Shown here piece after piece: positions 47,262 through 62,578 of a DNA stretch of 64,000 bases. Origin of the DNA: Dryas octopetala (taxonomy: Eukaryota; Streptophyta; Magnoliopsida; Rosales; Rosaceae); NCBI GenBank assembly GCA_963921425.1, contig OY992833.1, positions 17,587,738 through 17,651,737 of the forward strand, in the 5' to 3' direction. The translations under genes and the position numbers were made by a program. How positions within the stretch are numbered: the first letter of the stretch is position 1; each line of letters starts with the position of its first letter. Under the pieces are notes generated by a model, which saw only the letters and a program-made list of their open reading frames with translations, searched no databases and was not told the DNA's origin.

Positions 47262-47860
47262 TGTTGGACGGTGGCAGCCAAGCCACACTTGGTGTGGCTC
47301 AATTTAATTCATCTAGTAGCTAGCCATAGCTAGGTAGCTATATACAGATGGGTGGTGCAGCCTTATTTGAAAGCAAGGAAGCAATTTTCAGATTGCACAT
47401 TAATGCACAGCTGAAATTGCAACAGTAGTGCAGGAGACATTGAACTAAAAATGAGGAAGACTTTGACTTGGCATTACAAATGCCATGATATTCACAAATT
47501 TGCCATTGAGTTTAAGTGCCTATAAATATGCATCAGATCAGTGCATTGAGGAAATCCGAAAAATCATTCTCTACAAGCTATAGAGAGAGTTCTCTTTACT
47601 CGTATTTGAGAGGGTAAGCTGAGAGGGGTGTATAAGGGTTTAAGGGCTCGGGTTTGGGATATTAAACACGAGTGGTTCTAGCTTGTACTGTTATTTTCAA
47701 TATTTCTCAATGGTAAAGAAAGACCGGAACACGTCCCGTGGACGTACCTCAAGTTAAGAGGGAACCACGTATATCTCTGTGTTGTGTTTGTGTGCTTTAT
47801 TTATTTATTTTAATTTTTCTTGTCATTTGTACTAACTAAATTGCTGCAAGAATCCCAACA
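47262..47860. mobile_element. Solo LTR, 599 bp, 5-bp TSD
   Basis: Starts TGTTGG and ends CCAACA, the expected short inverted termini of an LTR. Perfect 5-bp direct repeats GTATG flank it (47257-47261 and 47861-47865). Joining the flanks restores collinearity with copy A (CGTATTCTTCACG at 42656-42668), an independent empty-site confirmation. TATAAATATG near 47520 could be its TATA region. No internal retrotransposon domain remains, so it arose by LTR-LTR recombination. Confidence 0.9.
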
Positions 47861-48289
47861 GTATGCTTCACGTTTATTGCAAAATTTCTTTTTCAAATGA
47901 TTAAATGTAGTCAAAGTGATTGCCAAAAACAATAATGTAGTGAAAGTGAAAGTGAAAGTGTGAAACAGAGACCTAAGGAAACATGTTCGAAATTTCCATG
48001 CAAGATTGGAACCGCTATTGCTTTATTTATAGTTTTGCTGTTACTCTGTTAGGCATCTTTGAATGAATAAGAAATATATTTGACAAGAGAAAATATATGG
48101 ACCAGACCTCTGATTTTTTTAGGCCATAACAAACATTATTTATTTATTTGATTAATTAATGAGACTTGTTTAATTGTCAACTCTAATTTTATTTTCGATC
48201 ATGACAGATAGCATTGCTTGCGCCCCTTCCATCTCTATCACTAAGGAGGATGGCATTACTCCACATTCTCAGAATATTGGCTAATTCCA

Positions 48290-48520
48290 ATCTTACATAG
48301 GAGCCACTCTCTTAGAACTTTGTTGCTTTTTTTTTTTTTTTTTCTGTTCTTTTTTTTCCACTAGCAAAAATAATTCAACTCTGAGCACTAGGATGGAAGC
48401 TCTGGGAGGAAGCACGAAAGTTAAACGTCCATAATTGACGAATAGGTTGAGCACCCAATTTGCAACCGAGTTACCCTCACGTAATAGTGTAATACATGCT
48501 TTATATAATATAAACAATCT
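48290..48520 (-). pseudogene. Probable LINE RNase H tail fragment
   Basis: The minus-strand frame contains CITLLREGNSVANWVLNLFV followed by NYGRLTFVLPP. This resembles the (YRE)GNxxAD(xLA) end of the RNase H domain of plant non-LTR retrotransposons, with Asn in place of the catalytic-site Asp. It is followed by an A-rich run on that strand. Only the C-terminal remnant is present. Confidence 0.4.
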
Positions 48521-49391
48521 ATCAAGATAGTGAAAGAGAAATTAAGCTCGAGTCAATCAAATGTTATATAGGTAGGTTCATAGCACTTAATAAAGGAAAA
48601 AATAATTAAAGAAAAACAAGTTTGAACATGAAACCCTCATTCACCACCAATATTTAATGATGGCTAGGAAACTTGATGGAGAGATTTGTGAAAGGCAATC
48701 TCATATATATTTGAGTTTTTGATATCATGGCCAGATATGATTAATGCTCTTGAGAGTCAAGATCTTCTTTTGCCCCACTCCTATTCTTGTCCAACAACAG
48801 GGTACTTATTTACTTTGTTTCTTTGCTTGCATATTCAAAATCAAAATCATATATTGCAGAAAGTTAGCAATTTTAGATATATAGAAAGCAAATTATGGTC
48901 GATGACTTCTTGTTATCAGTGGTGGAGCCACATTGGGGGCATAGGCTCGCACGACCCTAATAAGCTGGTTTTTACTCATAGTTTTTTACCCCACTATCAA
49001 TTAAGACAAAAGAGAGAGACCTCGCATTATGCTATTTAGATTTTTTATTTTTTTATTTTTGTTTTAAATAAAACTGTTCCAAATGACTTTTTTTGAGTAG
49101 TTTAAATTAAAACAATAAAACAGCAGTCTTCAATAGCGTGAAGTGAACCAAGTTCCATGACACCTGTTCCATGAGCTTCAATCTCGTTCTTCCTCTTTGG
49201 GCTCTTAGTTTTAGGATTGGCTATTGATAATAATATTGTAATACGACATTTTCATTTTCAGAATATGAGAGCTCATTGTTGATAATTATAAATGAAAACA
49301 TTGTAATGAATATTCAATAGCGCACTTTTTTTCTTTGTCATGCGGCTCATGCCCCCATGCCACTGGTCTCAACTCTATTAAGAAAATAGTA

Positions 49392-49969
49392 CAGTAAAAC
49401 CTCTCTATAGTAATAATGTTGGGACCAAACTAATTTTATTACTATAAGGAGATTATTACTTAATAGAGGTGTAGTTACAAAAATTATTTTTTGACTTAGT
49501 TATCTTTAATGAAAATTGTATGGATATAAAGTACTGCATAAAGATTGGAGCATGCCAATTTCCAAGATGAGACATTAGGAAAAGAGAGACACCTCGTCTC
49601 AAATAGCTAGTACTGCAAGTATGTAGTTGTTAGGTACATAAAAGAGTGATCTTGAAAGTCTACCATTTTGCATTGCTCTCTTTAATGTTTCTCTCTATAA
49701 GTAAATCTATAAATACATATAATACAAGTGTACAACCAATGCAGCAACTCTAAAGAATAAATAATTGTCTCAGACAACTTTAAAGAAATATTTTATTTCA
49801 TCTTAAATTTTTATTGTGACATTGCATATTTATAGGATCTAAAAAAAATTATAACTTATTACAATATGGAGGTTATTGCTATTTATAATTGTCCCAAGTT
49901 GGGACCAAAAAATTTTATGACTAGATGGAGGTTATTACAATAAAGTATCACTATGAAGAGGTTTTATTT
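49392..49969. mobile_element. Emigrant-like (pogo/Tc1-mariner) non-autonomous element, 578 bp
   Basis: Left end CAGTAAAACCTCTCTATAGT resembles the well-known Emigrant terminus from memory. The right end (reverse complement AAATAAAACCTCTTCATAGT) pairs with it, and GTTGGGACCAA occurs inverted near both ends. TA dinucleotides flank it (49390-49391 and 49970-49971). Copy A reads through AAGAAAATAGT at about 43400 with no insertion, so the empty site is preserved. Confidence 0.82.
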
Positions 49970-50744
49970 TATAGATAAAGATAGTTAGTTGAGATAATAA
50001 AAATAATTTCATTTATAATAGTTTGGGGAAAGTCTAGAAAGTCTTTCAACAATCTACTACATGCTACTAGACTTTTGGATACCGTGTGACAGTGCTAGGC
50101 CCAGTAGAACAGAAGGCCTTTATTATGGCAACCCATATCACGATGAGTGGTCCATTACACAGGGTCCATGTAATGCCCCAAAGTCCAAACATCCTTAATG
50201 AAGGAACAAAAGGGACTTGGCACAAGACAGAAAAATATCATGGAATTTATCTCCCATATTAAATTCTATTGATCGAAATATTCTGCATGCCTGCTGTACA
50301 ATTCAAATATGGATGGCGGAATAGATTGAACTTTTTACTGATTAATGATTCAAATTAATATTAATAGTTGAACAACATAACATTCTCTATATTTTATTTA
50401 AATATGTGATAATTAAAGTTACATAGCCAAATTATTTGGAATATTTATATCTATGAAATGGCCTTCAATCGCATGTCCTAAACACATAGATGTGTTACCA
50501 GAAATATTCCACAACTTTAGCTGTATTTAAGTATTGGTTTTGACTGTGGTCAATTTCCAAGGTGTGCACGGTTCGAAAAACTGAACTACAAAAGTATAAT
50601 CGTAATCAAACCAATATTTTTGAAATGATCAATTTGAGAACCAAAATCAAATCAAGCCTAACCTAAACCAATTGGTTTGTTTAACTGAGAATATCGGTTC
50701 AGTTGATTCGGTTATCCGAAAACCAAATAACAACTGATATACCC

Positions 50745-51185
50745 TAAACGCCATACCCTATACCCTATACCCTATACCTTATCGCATATACTCATATACC
50801 ATATATTAGTATACTCTATACAAATTACCTATACTATTATACTCTATACCCTAAACCATATATCTTTAACTATAATTGTTTTAGCATATAAATACCCTAA
50901 TAGTATAGTATATACAAACTATAAATTATAGACTAATCCTATAAAGTATAAACTATACTATAAACATATATAAACATATACTATAAACCTATAAACTTTA
51001 CTAAACTATAATAAACATATACAAACATATATAAATTATAATAGGTATAAACTATATACTAAATAAACTATAAAGTATATAAACTATAATAAACATATAA
51101 AAACATATCTAAACTATAATAGAAAATTTGGTTTACTCTATAATGGGTATTAAAATCATATATAAACCAATTAATATATAAAAAT
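50745..51185. repeat. TATACCC-type and TATAAAC-type degenerate tandem repeats
   Basis: At about 50757-50782 CCCTATA recurs four times in succession, then decays into ATAAACTATA / ACATATATAAAC units to about 51130. The start resembles a variant telomere-type heptamer, but it is embedded in a TIR element. Confidence 0.7.
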
Positions 51186-51291
51186 GTATATATATTATAA
51201 GTGATGGTTCGATTTGGTTAAAATAAAAAATTTTAATATTAAAAACCAAAACCAAACCGCTGATTATTGGTTTGGTTTGGTTTGTTATTCA

Positions 51292-51319
51292 AAAAAAAAA
51301 AAAAAAAAAAAAAAAAAAC
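51292..51319. repeat. Poly(A) tract, about 28 bp
   Basis: A pure A run within the TIR element. Confidence 0.95.
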
Positions 51320-51517
51320 CAAACCAATCCGATCGATTTAATTCGAATCAAAATCCAATTTTTCGGTATTTTTGCACACCTGGTTGGTTTGGAACTTTGG
51401 AGTTGGACTTTAGGAGTGTAAATACTAAATAGTGTGAAGTGTTAAAAGTGTAAATGGAAACTCGGGCAGTCGGCCTTAAACTTCAGCACCAGAAGTTGGG
51501 GTCACGAAACTCGGAGA

Positions 51518-54500
51518 ATGCAGTCTCCAGTGGCAGCCACCAAATTCCACTGCAGAAAATCAGTCCTTGACAGCACTGCAGAGTGTAAGCAGAGACCCAC
51601 CTTCTTCCGGAGCCGCCAACACTTCAAATTCAATCGTCCCTCCTCTGTTTCACAAAAACATGGATACCAGTTCGCTTCCCATAATCGAATCCCAGACAAC
51701 AATTTGGCCTCTCCAAGCACTCCCACCATTTATACAAGGTCAGTGACCCAGTAACCTTGCTTATGATCTCAAGTTCTTCTATTACTTCTTGACACTTGAA
51801 CTGAAAATGGTAGTGGGTAGTGTCTAATTGTCACATTCTTTCTAGGGGCATATGGGATTGCACAAGATGCATCAATATCTCATGGAGATGGGTTTCTCAG
51901 ATCATCTCCTTTTACTTGTTCTGTCTCAATCTTGTGGCCAATGCTGAGGCCTATGATTATCCATCTACTACTTCTTTTACTTATGCTTGTGAAGATGTTA
52001 ACAATTACTATGCAAATGTGGAGCATTTAGAGGGTAAATCACTCAAGAAAAAACTGAATTCCATCATTTCTAGGCATCGGTCTTTATCCTACAGAGAGGT
52101 ATATAGCAATTACTATGTGCCTGTTGTGCTCTTACTTTCAATACAACTGATATGTTTCTTAAATTTCAGTCTGGTGCTTGGTTTCAAGGAGCCTGACCCA
52201 ATGGTTTATCGAAATAGGTGTGGAATGCCCTCAAGATTCTTGATGCTTCAAATGTTGACAGCCCAGAAGCTTCATCAGGGATGTATGGGCTTATCAAATC
52301 TGATTTCTTCTTTCTGCAGTTTTCTATTTGTATTCATTACATTTATCCTATAAGTCTTACCAATTCACTTATCCTTTTTTTTATTTTTTATGCAGAGTTG
52401 AAGTTTACTCTTTGAGGGTTGTCCCCAAGTCGTTAGCTGGAAAACCAGAAGGATGGAATAGTGAGTCAATGTTGAATAAGATTTTCTGCAGCTTCTGTGA
52501 TTTGATCTTGAATTCTTACAATTACATAGTGCTCCGATTTTCCAACCCTTATGCTTATACTTGTAATGGTTTGTGGTTTTTCTATTAAGATTTGCTGCAT
52601 CCACCTGGTGTAATTTGCTCACTAATGGTACTGGAAGGAATATACTTTGAAACCTAAGATATCTATTGTTTTTGAAATGTCGAAACTTGAAATAAAGAAC
52701 ATTGGTGTAGATGGTAAGGGGAAATTGTAGAAAGTTGTTGAAGATATGTGCGTGCATAAATGGCTCATAATATTGGTTTAGATATGTGCAAGCATATCTA
52801 TTGTCTTACAGTCATTAGACTATAGTTTTGCTGACTATGCTACAGTACTATAGCATCACTGGTCATGGTTGGAAAAAGCAAAACTTTTTTGAATTATACC
52901 TAGTTTATAACATAAGTCATGTAACTGGTGGGATAGTTATGTTAAGACTTTTGAGCTACTTAATTTTGTAACAAGTTATTAAAATAAATGGCTTATTTTG
53001 GTTTATATTTTAACAATTTTCTAAGCTTTATTAGGAAAGAAAAATAGGTGAAACACAAGTAGATAGTTACCAGAAGCCCATCTTCAAAATCTCAAAATGA
53101 CTTTACTGCTAAGGGTAAGTGCGCAGGATAACTTTTAGACTTACAACCTTAGGGCCTTTTTGCAAGAGACGTGGTTGAATGACTTTAGGTTCTCTTGAAG
53201 TTGTAGCCTTACTGGGGATGCTTCAATCATCAGGTTCTGGTTAAAAAACATACTGAGAGCGGCTTGCAGCACGAAGATAGAATTACAGATTGAAGGACAT
53301 AAATATTATATAATTTACTAGAGAGAGAGAGAGAGAGAGATTGATTGATTGATTGATTATGAGAAAAATCGTATAATTGATTGATTAAAGTATGAATTCT
53401 ATTGGGTATAGTGCAAGATATAACAATCTCAGAGACCTTTTTACCTTTTTTTTTATAATTAAATGTTAACTCTGCTGCTTTTTTAGGGGAACATTTATGG
53501 CCTCGTTCTTTTGGGATAAAACATGGTCCATCCTTGACTGATATACACAACATTCGCCCAGCAGATGTGAATGGTAAGATGGGCCACTGCCCTGTATGTA
53601 AGTGAAAAGTAGGTCTCTTAAATTTGAAGTAAAAGTTGAAGTTTTTTGCAGTCAATTCATCCAGGGGGAACAAATACTACGGAGAATGCAATGTTAACTC
53701 AGCTAAATGTTTGAAGCCAGCAAACAAAGAAGCTGCTTTGGACACGGAAACTGACAAGGACAGATGGGCACCACCTAAACAGGTTTTCTTTTTACTATAA
53801 TTTGGCATATCTTAATTTTTTAATGTTCACTAGCATAAGTTTGCTAGCCCTTTATCCTGTATTATATATTTTAAATCTGATGGAAAATGTAACAAAATTA
53901 TTTGGTTTATAACCAAATATTGGAAACTTATGGGGGCAGTAGAGATTAGACAAACTTGGAAGAAAGAGGGAGCAAGGGGATAGTTGAGGAGAATAATAAT
54001 ATTGGGAAGAATGCAAATAGGATCTGGATAATTTTCTACAAACAAGAATCCAGAGCCAACATCTGTTGTTGGAAGCATTCACGTGCAGCTGCTCGTAAGC
54101 AACTTTGAGAAAGCAGAAACAAAAGTATATTTGGATTCTATTAAAAAATGTTCCGTGGGTCCTTTAAGAAGTAGATGCAAAACCAGAAAGAGTTGTACCA
54201 AATAGGGTAGTCAGTCAAGCCCTTGGGGTTAGCCCAAGTGGTGAGGGTGGGTGGGGTAAGGGTTAGGATTAGGCTAGGTCCAGGGTTCGATTCCCTTCAA
54301 TGTAAAAATAGGGTAGTCAGTCTCCGACAATGCGGGAACCATGAGCACACAACTCTTATACTTGGATGTTATAGACATGTGTGCCTTGGCAGTCAAGCCT
54401 TTGGGATTAGCCCAAGTGGTGAGGGTGGGTGGGGTAAGGGTTACGATTAGGCTAGGTCCAGGATTCGATTCCCTCCAATGTAAACGTAGGGTAGTCAGTC

Positions 54501-56927
54501 TCCAACAATGCGGGAACCATGAGCACACAACTCTTATACTTGGATGTTATAGACATGTGTGCCTTGGCAGTTTGGGCTCAACAAGAGACCTATTCATGCT
54601 AACAAGGTTTATTTTATTCTGGTATAGTAACCCCTCATATAAAAAGAAATATATATTCTGTGACATTACATCCATTTTAGTTATTGTCCCTCAATTGTGT
54701 TAAAATTTTCTGGAATTTGGATTCATATTTGATTTGCAAATTGTTCCAACAAATATTAGAGTTCTTTTTGAAGTTTGGAAATCTGATGTCTTCCTGATCA
54801 AACTCAGTCCTGGTACCTTGGACTTTTGGTTTGTAACCTGACTTCTTTCTGTTCAACTATTTGAAGAGAATTCACAAGTTGGTAGAAAGTCCCCAGAAAG
54901 CTTGTAGGTTCCTGTGTTTTACCCATTCATTTTTCCTTTTTTTCCTTTTTCATTTTTATTGGGCTTCAAATCAAATTGTTGTCACTCCATCTGGGCAAGA
55001 AAGTTTCTTTTCAGTTTAAATCACTTTGCAGTCAGTTTCATATAATATTATTCACTTAAATGATTTTCTCTGTCATGCCACTTAAGCATAGAGGAGATAT
55101 TGCAAGGGCCCTGATGTACATGGCAGTGTGCTATGGGTTTCGTCAACCGGATGGAGGCCCAGTTCTCCACCTTTCAGATTCTCCAAAACTTTGTAAGTTT
55201 AATGAAAAACATAAATCCTCTGAGTAGTTTGAGTTGTGATGTTTTCCATGCTTTAACTGTTGGACTTGGGTTTACATTAGAAATAGAAACCACTAGTGAA
55301 GGTAGACATGCTTTAACCCATTTTTTGTAAAATTTATTTTAAAGCATCCCAATCTTTTTATTCACACAGAATTTTTCAATATAAGTGCCAGGTGTTTCAT
55401 TGTTCTGTAACACGGTCTCTATGTAGCTATCAAAAAAGAAAAACCAACCTCTATGCTATAGTTACTCTGTAGTTGCTGTGGCTACCCCCATCGTAGCTTC
55501 CACCCCCACCCCCAAGATACACTGTCTTATGCACCTAAGCATGTCACAATTGATTTGAATCACTTGTTAGAATCTTATTTAGATCAGTATGGTAACATGA
55601 CCTCTTACCTCATGTTCTTTTAAAAAAAATTAAAGGCATGGACTTTGAAACCAGGAACTTCATTGGAGTTAGATGTGCTGTTTTCTTTCTAATTCATGAT
55701 AAGTTAAAATGTCTCTGAAAATTGATATCTGCTCTTGTGTGTCTCGTCTAATCCCATGTTCAAAGAAATATAGGTCTCCACTGCCATGGTCACTAAGCCC
55801 TTGCCACCTAGCAGGTCCAGTTCAAAATCCTCTTTACCACTGCTTTCATTTCCACCATTTTAAACCATCACCATGCTCCTCCACTTGGTACCGCCATAAC
55901 TGCGGTTACGACTGCAGTCAAATAGTAATATGAACTTTTGCTGCCTCCACGGAAGTTACCTTGTCTCTATCATGCAACTATTGTCACCATTCCTTCAACA
56001 TTGTTGCATTTCATCTATTATCCTGATGTACAGTCAGTCACCTGTTCAGTTATGCTGTTCTACATTTTCCCTAGCTTTGATTTAACCTCATTGTCTTCAC
56101 CTCCAGAAGACCAACACAACCACCCTTGATGGATCAGAACAGCCAACCTCTTTGCCACCAATATAGTGATGTGTATAATAGGAAACCAAACATACCACAA
56201 TATGGGTGCTACCATATCTCTATCACATGAGTACAGTTGTTCATAAAGTATAGAACTTGTGGAACATAAAACTTCAGTCTCAAAATTTTCAAATCTTGGA
56301 CTTGTTGAATTCTCACACCTGTGAAATTATAAAATAAAGAACAAGACTTAGCTGTGTAGCTTGGTGTAATATTGACAATTTACAATGTCAAGGTTAACTC
56401 TTAAGGAATCAAGGATTAAATGAAAAATTTTATGTAATGCCACTAAAGTTTTGTTAATGTGATTTTCGTGTTGCATCTCTATAGACCATATTTAACATGA
56501 CTGCCAAGGATCTAGCCATTTTATTCATAATGGAGACTAAGCTTGAAGCTAAATGTTGGTGGAGGAATGCAGTTTCTATTTGTTTTTTCAGATTCTTGAA
56601 TACATGTGTTCTCTAATTTGTTGGGAATTAAGAGTGCATTGTTGCTTTGAGCCTAGATCTTGATTGGCTTGAACTTTGTGGGTGCATGTTGTAGCAAACA
56701 GTGAGATGGGACTGCTTTCTACATTGTTAAAGTGGAATGAGATTGATCCACCTTCAAGAGAAGAGAATTTGAGAAACGAAAGAGTATGCAAGTTTTATCA
56801 ACACAATAGAAATCCTTTTGTTGATCATCCAGAATATGCCAATCTCATATGGCAAGAGCATATTTTGAGCAGTCATAGTTTCTATCATCTTCCTAGAAGT
56901 CATGAAATTCACAACAACAAAAGGTAG
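51518..56927 (+). CDS. Endonuclease I family protein (His-Me finger nuclease), eight exons, 386 aa
   Basis: Exons 51518-51738, 51846-52098, 52218-52282, 52396-52460, 53487-53573, 53652-53782, 55087-55192 and 56695-56927 join in frame at GT-AG sites. Family: Endonuclease_1 (Pfam PF04231), of which bacterial EndA/Vvn-type nucleases are the known members. Motifs: SYREVWNALKILDA (exon 2-3 joint), SLAGKPEGWNREHLWPRSFG with H204 as candidate catalytic His, DIHNIRPADVN (H222, N223), NSSRGNKYYG (N232, R235-N237), then WAPPKQHRGDIARALMYMAV. Residues 90-106 are hydrophobic (VSQIISFYLFCLNLV) and may act as an internal signal or anchor, placing the nuclease domain outside the cytosol. The 73 residues of exon 1 are poorly conserved and basic, and could instead be an organelle-targeting leader. 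Introns 4, 6 and 7 are over 1 kb; intron 6 carries a tandem SINE-like repeat. The motif set is complete, so it is probably active. Confidence 0.85.
53318..53360. repeat. (GA)n and (GATT)n microsatellites in intron 4
   Basis: A pure GA run at about 53320-53340 is followed by four to five GATT units. Confidence 0.9.
54212..54567 (+). repeat. Tandem pair of tRNA-derived SINE-like units (178-bp period) in intron 6
   Basis: Two copies, 178 bp apart, each contain TTAGCCCAAGTGGTGAGGG (like a tRNA A box) and CCAGGRTTCGATTCCCT (a strong B-box match). Both end CAATGTAAANATAGGGTAGT and continue with GACAATGCGGGAACCATGAG and CACAACTCTTATACTTGGAT. The two internal promoter boxes suggest a Pol III SINE ancestor. 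The second copy differs by only a few bases, so the duplication is recent. Confidence 0.7.
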
Positions 56928-58952
56928 TCATAGACTAGAATAAGGTATCAGTTCTTCAAATGCATTTACTTTCTTATACAGAGAAAAGAATGAAAATCAT
57001 GATTATAAAATATAAATAACACATACAGATGCAAACACACTAGCCACTGACAAACACGCACATTTGAAGGTTGTTAAATGATACAGTGCCAGGGAAACCC
57101 TTGTGTCTAGGGTGTAAAATATTCTAATTACGCTGTATGAATGACAGATGCTACGACTGTGTATCCATGAACAGAATTCAAGAGTCCAATTTGATTTTTA
57201 AAGTTATATATATTTTTTTTCTTAAGAAAATGTAGTGTCCTAGTGCCATTATGCGTTAAATTATAGAAAGGGTTGACAACTAAAGTTGCTCTTTGGGTGC
57301 TCCAGGAAACATGAACAAGCTAATCCTCAGTTGACAGGGTTCGAGCCTTAAAGGAACCCACGTGGAGGAATGTTATGAAGGCCGCTGGAAACATTTACTT
57401 AGTTCATAAACCTTGATTTAGTGGGATGGTAGCAGAGTAAGGTTTCGCCATGGCCTGTGGTGTGGCGACATGCCTATCAAAGTATCATTTCATGGGAGGC
57501 AAAAGTTTGAGGTAAAGAATCCTTAATATTGTGAGTAATGCTTGAGACACCAAAACATCGTAGTTTTTTCACCAAAAAAAAAAAACCATCGTAGTTTTCC
57601 ATTTGTTCATATTTTGTCCAACTCCAAGCCTCATTTAACAAGTAGGATATTGAAATATTGCATGCCATATCATTTGGTAACTAAAAGTTGGAAAAAGTTG
57701 TGGTGAACCTAGTATTAGTATATTATTTTTGTTGTTGTTTTATCAGTCATTACATTTACTTGTTTTTTTGTCAGGTAGATGGCTTGGCTATGGAACCTGA
57801 ACCAGGTGGATGCTTTGTCCCTAGTAAAACAGGATTACAAAGTGGTGAATTGAGCCTGTACAAAATAGACATTACCCTCTAAGTTATCACTTTAGTTGTA
57901 CACTTGATATCATCTATATGTATTCATAAAGAATTTGCAAATGTACATACAACTTGAGCACTAGTCTCACATTGGTTGAACTAAATGTCATACACTAATT
58001 ATTTTCACTTAACAACTTGAACCTTTATTAAGGTTAAAGCAATGTGGCCAATTACAAGATTGAAACCGTTAGAGGCAAAGAAGACACTTGCATTACTTGG
58101 AAATCTCTAGACCCAGGATTTGCTTAACTCAACTTTGATGGCTCAGTTATCAACTCGGCTTGGCAAAGTTTCTACTTCTCTATAGCAAATCTCTAGCTCT
58201 GAGAAATGTTTTGTACTGAGCCATCTCCCACAACTCTCTGAGTCAATATTGAGGACCACTTTCCTACCTCTATGGTTTCGCTTTGTCTTCCGGATATTCA
58301 AGGCTTGGGATGTGCTCGGAATTAGAGCCACTAATAGGTCACCTTAACTTGAATTATACATAATAATCTCCGATCACCTTGTGTACGTGGATATCCTAAT
58401 TTAATTCCTCTTGTACTCGTAATATCCCTTAAGTCCTTACTGGGGCTAAGTGCTGAGAAGATTTGAGATTTAAAAATTCAAAGGGCAAACTGAAACTAAC
58501 ACTTGTTTAAGAGTTAAAGTTACTCTTGGTCGTAACAAATAGAATTAATTTTTTTCTTAAAAAATCCAAAGCCCGGAGTTACCAAACAGAAATTGTCATA
58601 TTATAATATTATTAGTACCAATACTTGAGTTTTGAGTATGTCATTGAAATCATTAAGCTTGTCGTTTGGCAGTGGAAAGAAGGATTTTCGTCCCCATTAG
58701 AGACCAAATGCCACATATTGTAATGTCCGAAATTCCATTCCCTCGATTAATCCTATGTTGTCCCTATATGTCTCTGTCTCACCCCCCAGCATTCACCAAT
58801 GCAAAGAAAAAATAACACAAAGAAAGAAAGAGAAGCAATGAATGATGGTAGTTGCTGTGGTTGCTAAGCTGCTAGCAATAGTGCAATAGCAGCAACACCC
58901 AACACCCCATTTTTACATTGTCTCTGCTGCAGCGTATAAACCATTGCCTAAC
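56928..58952. other. Intergenic DNA between the nuclease and kinase genes
   Basis: A minus-strand frame at 58143-58331 (RKTKRNHRGRKVVLNIDSES) has non-random composition but no family I recognise. The plus frame at 57779-57882 (GLAMEPEPGGCFVPSKTGLQ) follows a TTGTCAG acceptor-like site and could be an extra 3' exon. Both are uncertain. Confidence 0.4.

Positions 58953-62578
<3,626 letters not shown>

Larger units (their letters stand above)
47200..50505. repeat. Copy B of the duplicated block, interrupted by insertions
   Basis: Homologous segments are about 47200-47261, 47861-47905, 48737-49389 and 49985-50505. They align collinearly with copy A (42597-43895). The gaps correspond to a solo LTR, an 830-bp segment with a LINE-like tail, and a Tc1/mariner-type MITE. 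Copies are diverged but clearly recognisable over long stretches. Confidence 0.82.
50560..51381. mobile_element. TIR element with AGGTGTGCA ends (hAT-like), AT-repeat-filled
   Basis: AGGTGTGCACGGTT on the left and TTTTTGCACACCT on the right are inverted. Subterminal CGGTTCRGTT / AACCAAACC motifs recur. No target duplication is evident, so boundaries are approximate. The interior has no genes. Confidence 0.5.

Noticed and set aside
54225..54305. True tRNA gene at the SINE-like repeat
   Set aside because: The B box is good but no acceptor stem or anticodon arm can be folded; it is better explained as tRNA-derived SINE sequence.
57330..57350. B-box-like GGGTTCGAGCC
   Set aside because: No matching A box or tRNA fold nearby; single short match.
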